Below are positions 58,381 to 64,000 of a stretch of 64,000 nt of DNA, piece by piece. The position numbers and the translations under genes were made by a program. The DNA comes from Fluctibacter corallii (lineage in GTDB: Bacteria > Pseudomonadota > Gammaproteobacteria > Enterobacterales > Alteromonadaceae). The notes beneath the pieces were generated by a model that saw only the letters and a program-made list of their open reading frames with translations, was not told the DNA's origin and did not search any database. Each line of letters opens with the position of its first letter. The stretch's first letter is position 1. The stretch lies in NCBI RefSeq assembly GCF_025751585.1, contig NZ_JAOWKX010000001.1, positions 620,259 to 684,258 on the forward strand, written 5' to 3'.

Positions 58381-60516
58381 GTGCATTACGAGGATAAATT
58401 GCAAGTAGCTTCAATACTGCAAAAAAATATTATCGGCTATGGTGTTGCCTACGGTGCGATTGCATCTGTAGTGAATATTCTGTTCTTAGTACCGGTATAC
58501 GGGCAACTCGCGTTCCATCTTGGGCAAGCGTTTGTTTTCTTGTGTTTTTTAACACGAGGGCTTCCCACTGCATTAATTGCTGGCTCGATTGCGTCAGTGA
58601 GCTTGGCGTATTCGATAGATAATTCCGCCTTCATTTTTTTAATGCTTGCAGAGCTTATTACCGTGGCATGGCTTTACAATAAACGCATCGTAATGCTGTT
58701 CGCGAATATTCTATTTTGGCTATTAATTGGCATTCCAATCTCTTACCTGCTGGTAAAAGCAAGCACCAATTTTCCGCTTGATTACACCTTGCTCTTGCTG
58801 ATTAAACAACTCTTAAACGGGGCGCTTTATACGCTGTTAGCAACAACCATGCTGGTGTTTGTGCCATTATCGTGGTGTAAAGATGGGGTGCGACCTCATA
58901 CCATGCCACTGGGCAGCCGTATTTTCTATCTTTCGATGGTATCAACGGTATTACCGGCATTATTGGTTGCCATGGTATTTACGTCTCGATCAGTTTCAAA
59001 CTTTAGTCTACAAACCGCGGCAGAAGTAAAGGAAACCTCTCGAGGTACAGTCTCACTGATCGATACCTATATAGACACCCACAAAGCCGTTGTGCGCAAT
59101 GTCGCTGAGAACATTGTTTATTCGCAAGACCCGCAAACCTATCTACTTCAAACCCAGCAAAACTTCGATGGGTTTATCACCATGCTAATGACGGACACGC
59201 AGGGGTATATTGTTGCAGGCGCACCTGATAAATTCTATCAACGGCTAGAAACCCATATTCGCCCTGTTTCTGTCTCAGACAGAGATTACTACCGCGTGCC
59301 TCTTGAATCAGGTGAGGATTTTATTTCGTCAGTATTTATGGGGCGAGGCTTTGGCAACGACCCTATTGTTGCAGTGAGTAGCCCTATTATTGAAAATGGT
59401 GACTTTATTGGGGTTGTCGAAGGCTCACTCAACCTGCCCAAACTACGCTTTTTTGAAGAGCAAACCTACGTGGTAAAAGACGAACACCTCGTTATTCTCA
59501 CTGATGCAGAAAACAAGGTAGTGTATGCCAGCACTAGCCTTCCCTTTACCCAGCTGCAAGTATTCTCCCCTAAAACAGAAGACAACGTTTACACCGATCA
59601 ACTGAAAATTACGCGTATTGATAATCGAGAATACCTTATCTATACGGCCACTGGGCAGTATGGCTGGAAAGCACATACCGTGGTCAGGCCATCCATTCTT
59701 ACCTCTATGTTTATGCAGAACATTGTTATCTTGCTGATTGTTCTTAGCGTGCTTTCTTTTATTTTCTTACTGGTTTCACGGCGCTTTTCCAGACAACTCA
59801 CTACGCCAATACGTACCCTGATTAAAAAATTCAGTGCAGGAGAGCGCGATTTGTCTCCAGATGATTCGTTATACCTGACTGAAGAAGTGGTAAATATCGC
59901 CCAAGAGCTCAATCATACGCGAGACATCATCGTTGACTACAACGAAAAGTTGCAACGGGATGTAGAAGAAAAAACCGCCGAATTAGTGGCGCTCAACGCT
60001 CAATTGGAAGCACTTGCATTAAAAGATGCGCTGACTGAATTGTCTAATCGTCGTCATTTCGACGATCAAGCCGAAAAAGTGTTTAATGTGAATATGCGTA
60101 ATAAAATCACAACCACGATCGTCGCGATAGATATAGATCATTTCAAACGCATCAATGACACATTTGGTCATCCGACAGGCGATCAATGCATTAAATTTCT
60201 CGCCAAAGCGCTCTCGCAACATTTTACCCGAAAGTCTGATATTTTGGCGCGTTATGGCGGCGAAGAGTTTATTCTGCTGCTGTCGGGTGGTGATGCGAAG
60301 GGCCACGTGAATAAGTTAGAAACCTTTAGAAAATACATTCAAACTCACCCCTTTACCGATAACCATACAGATATTCATTTCACGGTGAGTTTGGGGGCGA
60401 TGTGTGTAACCACAAACTATAGAACATCCTTTAATGACGCGATGCGGGAAGCAGACGCGCTGCTTTACCAAAGTAAGCAGAACGGTCGCAACCAAATAAC
60501 CCATAAAATGGAGTAA
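58381..60516 (+). CDS. Membrane diguanylate cyclase with Cache sensor
   Basis: 711 aa. N-terminal block of five helices (about residues 17-165), a further helix (about 180-205), a periplasmic Cache-like sensor (about 210-435 with VSVSDRDYYRVPLESGEDFISSVFMG), a helix (IVILLIVLSVLSFIFLLV), a short HAMP-like linker and a C-terminal GGDEF domain. The active site reads RYGGEEF (about residue 626), a functional variant, and an RxxD inhibitory site (RKSD) lies five residues before it. It should make c-di-GMP with product inhibition. GTG start. Confidence 0.93.
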   Translation: MHYEDKLQVASILQKNIIGYGVAYGAIASVVNILFLVPVYGQLAFHLGQAFVFLCFLTRGLPTALIAGSIASVSLAYSIDNSAFIFLMLAELITVAWLYNKRIVMLFANILFWLLIGIPISYLLVKASTNFPLDYTLLLLIKQLLNGALYTLLATTMLVFVPLSWCKDGVRPHTMPLGSRIFYLSMVSTVLPALLVAMVFTSRSVSNFSLQTAAEVKETSRGTVSLIDTYIDTHKAVVRNVAENIVYSQDPQTYLLQTQQNFDGFITMLMTDTQGYIVAGAPDKFYQRLETHIRPVSVSDRDYYRVPLESGEDFISSVFMGRGFGNDPIVAVSSPIIENGDFIGVVEGSLNLPKLRFFEEQTYVVKDEHLVILTDAENKVVYASTSLPFTQLQVFSPKTEDNVYTDQLKITRIDNREYLIYTATGQYGWKAHTVVRPSILTSMFMQNIVILLIVLSVLSFIFLLVSRRFSRQLTTPIRTLIKKFSAGERDLSPDDSLYLTEEVVNIAQELNHTRDIIVDYNEKLQRDVEEKTAELVALNAQLEALALKDALTELSNRRHFDDQAEKVFNVNMRNKITTTIVAIDIDHFKRINDTFGHPTGDQCIKFLAKALSQHFTRKSDILARYGGEEFILLLSGGDAKGHVNKLETFRKYIQTHPFTDNHTDIHFTVSLGAMCVTTNYRTSFNDAMREADALLYQSKQNGRNQITHKME

Positions 60517-60571
60517 TCATCCAATGAGTAAATGGATTTATTCCATCATCCAAGTGCCACACTCGAGTACC

Positions 60572-60674
60572 GAACATTTGATATTCATCAGCATTGTTAA
60601 TTTATTTGCTGATTTAACCCAAATGTTCCACTAAAATACGCATTATCAATAAGTTGCATCACTTTTGGAACATT
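60572..60674 (+). promoter_or_regulatory. mgtE leader with alternative pairing elements
   Basis: Three copies of one element: GAACATTTG (60572), its complement CAAATGTTCCA (60620) and TGGAACATT (60666). The middle copy can pair perfectly over 9 bp with either neighbour, not both. Pairing with the third copy covers the GGA ribosome site 12 bases before the mgtE ATG. An inner ATCAGCA/TGCTGAT stem (60587-60613) reinforces the first fold. See the finding for the operator alternative. Confidence 0.55.
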
Positions 60675-60681
60675 CGTCTGC

Positions 60682-62043
60682 ATGACAGAAGCGCTACTCA
60701 CTAAACATACTCAAAGTCAGTTACAGGCCATCAATCACGCCATGGCCAACGGTATGTATGTGCATGTACGCAAGATGCTTCATAGCATGCCTGCCAGTGA
60801 CATTGCGCTGGTGCTCGAATCCAGCCCTTCTAAAACACGTGCAGAATTGTGGAACTTTCTTGATGACGACTTTCACGGCGATGTGTTGGAAGAGTTATCA
60901 GAAGAAGTGCGTAATGGCATTATTCGTCAGATGGTGCCTGAAAAGGTCGCCGATGCCCTTGAAGACATGGACATCGATGACCTGGCAGAAACCCTATCCA
61001 GTCTGCCAGAAGAAGTCACGCAAGACGTATTAAGCTCAATGGATGAACAAGACAGGCAACGCGCAGAGCAAGCCTTGTCTTACGGCGATGATACTGCCGG
61101 TTTCATCATGAACACCGACACCATCACGCTGCGCCCAGATGTCACCGTCGACGTGATATTGCGCTACTTGCGGTTAAAGGGTGAAATTCCTGAAGGCACA
61201 GACAGCCTGTACGTTGTTAGCCGTAATGACCGCTTAATCGGCGTTGTTGCCGTTACCAAACTGCTTACAGCATCGGCAGATGTTACTGTTGAAGAGCTGA
61301 TGGACGAAGAAGCAGAAGCCATTTCTGTCGATATGCACGAAACCGAAGTGGCAAAAATGTTTGAGCGCTACAATTGGATTTCTGCACCTGTCGTAGATGA
61401 GAACCATCACCTACTTGGCCGTATTACCATCGATGATGTGGTAGATATTATTCGTGAAGACGCTGAACACTCTATGATGAGCATGGCAGGTTTAGATGAC
61501 GAAGAGGACACCTTCGCTCCCGTATTACAAAGTACTCAACGACGCTCTATCTGGCTGGCAGTAAACTTGGTTACCGCTCTCATGGCCGCAGCCGTAAGCG
61601 ATTTATTTGAAGAAACCCTGAGCCAACTTGCAGTACTGGCCATTTTAAATACCATTGTTCCCAGCATGGGTGGCGTCGCTGGCAACCAAACCTTAACGCT
61701 GGTCATTCGTGGTATGGCGCTGGGCCATGTAAGTGCCAGTAACTCACGATGGTTAGTCAGCAAAGAGCTCGCCATTGGGTTTCTAAATGGGCTCATTTGG
61801 GCGGTATTGATCGCCTCGGTGATAGCCCTATGGAAGCAAGATCTCCTCTTAGGTGGCATTATAGCTTTCGCCATGATGGTAAACATGGTTGCGGCAGGAT
61901 TAGCCGGGGCTACACTCCCTATCATCATGAAGAAAATGAAAATCGACCCTGCGCTTGCAGGCAGCGTTATTCTCACAACCATCACCGATGTAGTAGGCAT
62001 CTTTGCCTTTTTGGGTACAGCAACCCTGCTGATGATGCCTTAG
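60682..62043 (+). CDS. mgtE: Magnesium transporter MgtE
   Basis: 453 aa. N-terminal superhelical domain with LEELSEEVRNGIIRQMVPEKVADALEDMDIDDLAETLSSL, a CBS pair (about residues 135-255, with ITIDDVVDIIREDAEHSMM) and five C-terminal membrane helices with the pore segment PSMGGVAGNQTLTLVIRGMALG (about residues 330-350). CBS domains sense cytoplasmic Mg. The 165-bp upstream gap carries the switch-like leader. Confidence 0.95.
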   Translation: MTEALLTKHTQSQLQAINHAMANGMYVHVRKMLHSMPASDIALVLESSPSKTRAELWNFLDDDFHGDVLEELSEEVRNGIIRQMVPEKVADALEDMDIDDLAETLSSLPEEVTQDVLSSMDEQDRQRAEQALSYGDDTAGFIMNTDTITLRPDVTVDVILRYLRLKGEIPEGTDSLYVVSRNDRLIGVVAVTKLLTASADVTVEELMDEEAEAISVDMHETEVAKMFERYNWISAPVVDENHHLLGRITIDDVVDIIREDAEHSMMSMAGLDDEEDTFAPVLQSTQRRSIWLAVNLVTALMAAAVSDLFEETLSQLAVLAILNTIVPSMGGVAGNQTLTLVIRGMALGHVSASNSRWLVSKELAIGFLNGLIWAVLIASVIALWKQDLLLGGIIAFAMMVNMVAAGLAGATLPIIMKKMKIDPALAGSVILTTITDVVGIFAFLGTATLLMMP

Positions 62044-62285
62044 TTTCCTTAAACACATTCTTCCGCGATGCGAAGACGTTGATGACAAAGTATTCTCGTT
62101 GCATAGCTTGTATGCTACTGGCCAAGTCATTGATCTACTCAAGCGGCTCCCTAGCACTGGAACGCCAATCTCACACTGTTTCTCGATACTAGTTATTTTT
62201 CGGGAGGATTACCAGTCTCGATAAAAAACGATCAAACTATTAGAGCAAATTAGGCAATAAATAATATTGATGATTTTGAGAAGGA

Positions 62286-62972
62286 TTATTTATTGATGAG
62301 GTTAATTTCTAGGATATTTTCTATCCTCTGTTTTCTGCCACTCCAAATGTATTTGTAATGTCCACCTTGTACTGGGATAGTTACAGCTCTAGGTTTAAAC
62401 GCAGCAACACATTCACCACCTTCATCACGAACACTTCTATACAACAAACCATTACTCCCTTGCGCACGGATTTCCTTTGCGAACTCTTGAGGCGCTGCGT
62501 AATCGTCAGAATATAAATTCTCAAACTCCTCACCCCTAACATCATGGAGTTCAAGCGCTACTTTATTGATATAGCAACGCATCGTTAATTCAGTATCAGG
62601 CTCGTTAGTCGCCGCCAAAAACTTTTCTCGATGGAAAATGGTCTCAGCAAATGCCGTATTTAAATCTCTTGCTCCGTAATAGACACCGAACTCTGTTCCA
62701 TCAGTGAATCGAGTAGGAATGGAAATATGAGTAAATGCAGCCATTACAGGTGTCGAGCCAGGGCCAGAAACTCTCTCTTCATCAGGTACAAGCGCCAAGT
62801 CACCAACTTCTTCCCTGAGTCTGTCATTAGTAATTGATTCTATTGCAAATACGATCTCAAGCTCATCTGGAGAAGCAACATTTTCAAATAAATCGATGGG
62901 AGGGAAATGACTGGGAACTAAACGGTGCAACTTCTCCCAGTCAGGTAAGACTGTATTAACCTCGTTGGGCAT
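62286..62972 (-). CDS. RES-domain toxin
   Basis: 228 aa. The Arg-Glu-Ser triad is visible as VYYGARDLNTAFAETIFHRE (Arg, Glu) and GLLYRSVRDEGG (Ser), with the C-terminal FKPRAVTIPVQGGHYKYIW. RES toxins of the ParT/MbcT type degrade NAD or ADP-ribosylate targets. The ATG lies inside the antitoxin 3' end (17-bp overlap in another frame). An 11-bp AT-rich inverted repeat (CAATAAATAAT, 62255-62295) overlaps the stop. Confidence 0.9.
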   Translation of the reverse strand: MPNEVNTVLPDWEKLHRLVPSHFPPIDLFENVASPDELEIVFAIESITNDRLREEVGDLALVPDEERVSGPGSTPVMAAFTHISIPTRFTDGTEFGVYYGARDLNTAFAETIFHREKFLAATNEPDTELTMRCYINKVALELHDVRGEEFENLYSDDYAAPQEFAKEIRAQGSNGLLYRSVRDEGGECVAAFKPRAVTIPVQGGHYKYIWSGRKQRIENILEINLINK

Positions 62973-63345
62973 CAAGGTATCTCCGCATATCGTTCAAGTG
63001 CATCATGCTACCTTTTAGCATATAGGCTAGCGCCGATTCATTGTTAAAATGACTATTAGGCTTTTTGATCCAAGCGTCCGCTTGCTCACGTGTCGGAAAC
63101 AAAATACCTAGCGCCTTGTAAATACCCATAATGTAAGAAATTCTCTCCATCGTATCTACTGATAGACTGGATACCTGTCCTTTTTTCCAATTATAAAACG
63201 TTGTCGAGCCTGGCTTGCCAAGTAAAGTGATTTGATCTTGGTTTCTGACATTCCACTCATTCATGATGTTAAAAAACACCTTAAGTGCGACTTGAGCAGT
63301 TTTACTTGGGTTTTGAGCTAGCACGTTATTTTCTAATGCAGGCAT
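62956..63345 (-). CDS. Xre/MbcA/ParS-type antitoxin (DUF2384)
   Basis: 129 aa from the ATG preceded by GGGGA. The N-terminal region is a Cro-like HTH (DQITLLGKPGSTTFYNWKKGQVSSLSVDTMERISYIMGIYKALGILF). The C-terminal MbcA/ParS domain (REQADAWIKKPNSHFNNESALAYMLKGSMMHLNDMRRYLDAQRG) normally plugs the RES active site. It probably represses its own promoter (see 63375-63413). Confidence 0.9.
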   Translation of the reverse strand: MPALENNVLAQNPSKTAQVALKVFFNIMNEWNVRNQDQITLLGKPGSTTFYNWKKGQVSSLSVDTMERISYIMGIYKALGILFPTREQADAWIKKPNSHFNNESALAYMLKGSMMHLNDMRRYLDAQRG

Positions 63346-63374
63346 GATGATTTCCCCTTTAATTTGCCAACTAC

Positions 63375-63413
63375 AATATAGTCCCATTACGGAGTAATTT
63401 CAACATTTACTAC
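63375..63413 (-). promoter_or_regulatory. Promoter and operator of the toxin-antitoxin pair
   Basis: TTGAAA and TATATT are separated by exactly 17 bp on the minus strand (63375-63403), 30 nt upstream of the antitoxin ATG. An inverted repeat GTAGTAA-N9-TTACTCC (6 of 7 arm bases paired, 63391-63413) covers the -35 box, as expected of an autorepressor site. Confidence 0.68.
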
Positions 63414-63436
63414 AAATACGAACCAAGCAAAAGAAA

Positions 63437-63455
63437 AAGCCACGCTCTGTGGCTT
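63437..63455. terminator. Hairpin between the antitoxin promoter and the Cys-rich ORF
   Basis: AAGCCAC / GTGGCTT 7-bp stem, GCTCT loop. T-rich tails are present on both strands (TTTTTCTTTT on minus, CGATTTTATT on plus). Confidence 0.75.
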
Positions 63456-63525
63456 CGATTTTATTACAAAGGAAATCAGCTTGACTGATCAGAAAAATGC
63501 TAATGCATCGCTCGCCGAAACCTCC

Positions 63526-63793
63526 TTACGAGTTCCTTCTCCAACCAGAACATAAAACGTAATTCTCACATCCAACAGGAAGTATCAACTCGGCCCAAGT
63601 AAAATTTTTACATGGTATGACATCGCAACCAGTAATTCTTTCTTGATCGGGTCGGAGTTGTTGATAACTCACATAGTGAGATGCGGTGTTGCCATAATAC
63701 TTTAATTCTCTGCAAGTCAATGATAACAAGCCCTTCCACACTATAGAGGCAGTAATTTCGCTCGCGATTTACAAGTTGGTCTGAACCCTGCAA
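63526..63793 (-). pseudogene. Possible broken small Cys-rich gene
   Basis: Two overlapping reading frames look like one sequence with a frameshift near 63730. The upstream part reads ...NRERNYCLYSVEG and the downstream part continues LLSLTCRELKYYGNTASHY... to GCDVIPCKNFTWAELILPVGC and CSGWRRNS. The downstream part has six cysteines, suggesting an exported disulfide protein. A terminator-like hairpin lies 70 bp after the stop, which suggests a once-functional gene. No family is recognised and neither frame has a good ribosome site. Confidence 0.3.
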
Positions 63794-63899
63794 CAGTCAT
63801 AGTGAGTTTTAATCGAGTGCTTTCAATGTGGTGTTGTGAACATATTCAAGGCGGTCAATTAAAACATGTTTATTTTTTCACATGAAAATGGAGAATCCC

Positions 63900-64000
63900 A
63901 TGTCTAATCAAGTTCGTCAGGTAGAAAAAGTAAGTGATATTATTAAGGTCTTGCGCGCTGGTGCAGAATTCTATGAAGATGCCAAAGACGAAGTGAAAGA
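63900..64000 (+). CDS. PA2169/DUF2383-family protein, 5' part only
   Basis: Starts MSNQVRQVEKVSDIIKVL, then RAGAEFYEDAKDEVK, and runs off the right edge. The start of the four-helix-bundle PA2169 family is recognisable. GGAG lies six bases before this ATG. In-frame ATGs at 63882 and 63888 are less well placed. Some relatives have been linked to stress or ferritin-like functions; that is not testable from this fragment. Confidence 0.7.
   Translation, partial: MSNQVRQVEKVSDIIKVLRAGAEFYEDAKDEVK

Noticed and set aside
62182-62226. Direct repeat TCTCGATA near the toxin-antitoxin pair as an attachment site
   Set aside because: Only eight bases, with no tRNA or integrase nearby.

Overview
This window is chromosomal DNA from a marine gammaproteobacterium, most likely in or near the Alteromonadaceae (Alteromonas/Glaciecola-like). 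The evidence is moderate-to-low GC, E. coli-like orthologues for most housekeeping genes (lysC, acnB, murA, mla, lpt, rpoN, fadBA, pepQ), a TtpC-type TonB2 operon and a PEP-CTERM protein. The species call is an inference from gene content. I found no rRNA, tRNA, CRISPR array or intact insertion sequence.

Layout. 1-8.0 kb, mostly minus strand: a truncated TRAP small permease, lysC, a DUF192 protein overlapping a small lipoprotein, a DUF819 membrane protein, acnB with a strong terminator, and a PQQ-type sugar dehydrogenase. 8-11.4 kb: a small membrane protein, an outer-membrane barrel, a secreted DUF1554 protein and a membrane-anchored serine hydrolase. The 409-bp gap between the barrel and DUF1554 genes holds a candidate Fur-controlled small RNA. 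11.5-16.7 kb: a six-gene TonB2 system (DUF3450, TtpC, ExbB, ExbD, TonB, TPR protein). 17-22.4 kb: a YeeN-type YebC protein, zapE, zapG, and the periplasmic proteases degQ and degS.

22.5-35.3 kb is the conserved envelope block. murA, ibaG and mlaBCDEF run leftward. The Na/Ca exchanger, kdsD, kdsC, lptCAB, rpoN, hpf, ptsN, rapZ and ptsO run rightward. Together they handle peptidoglycan precursor synthesis, phospholipid retrieval, Kdo synthesis and LPS export, plus sigma-54 and nitrogen-PTS control. Next to it is a PEP-CTERM protein gene with a near-perfect sigma-54 promoter, divergent from a Rho-antiterminator (rof) gene with a structured leader.

36.6-50.9 kb is accessory: a YitT protein, an EAL phosphodiesterase, a heavy-metal RND pump with its adaptor and a His-rich periplasmic protein, a PdxH-like oxidase, a tautomerase, an S41 peptidase, a YajG lipoprotein, a DinB protein and several unknown membrane proteins. 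50.9-62 kb returns to core functions: fadA and fadB, a lytic transglycosylase, pepQ, a diguanylate cyclase and mgtE. The mgtE leader contains three copies of a 9-base element able to form mutually exclusive hairpins. The right end has a RES/Xre toxin-antitoxin pair with a visible promoter and operator, a broken Cys-rich ORF, and the start of a PA2169-family gene.

The best candidates for undescribed biology are regulatory: the Fur-boxed sRNA, the mgtE leader switch, the sigma-54-driven PEP-CTERM gene and the rof leader.
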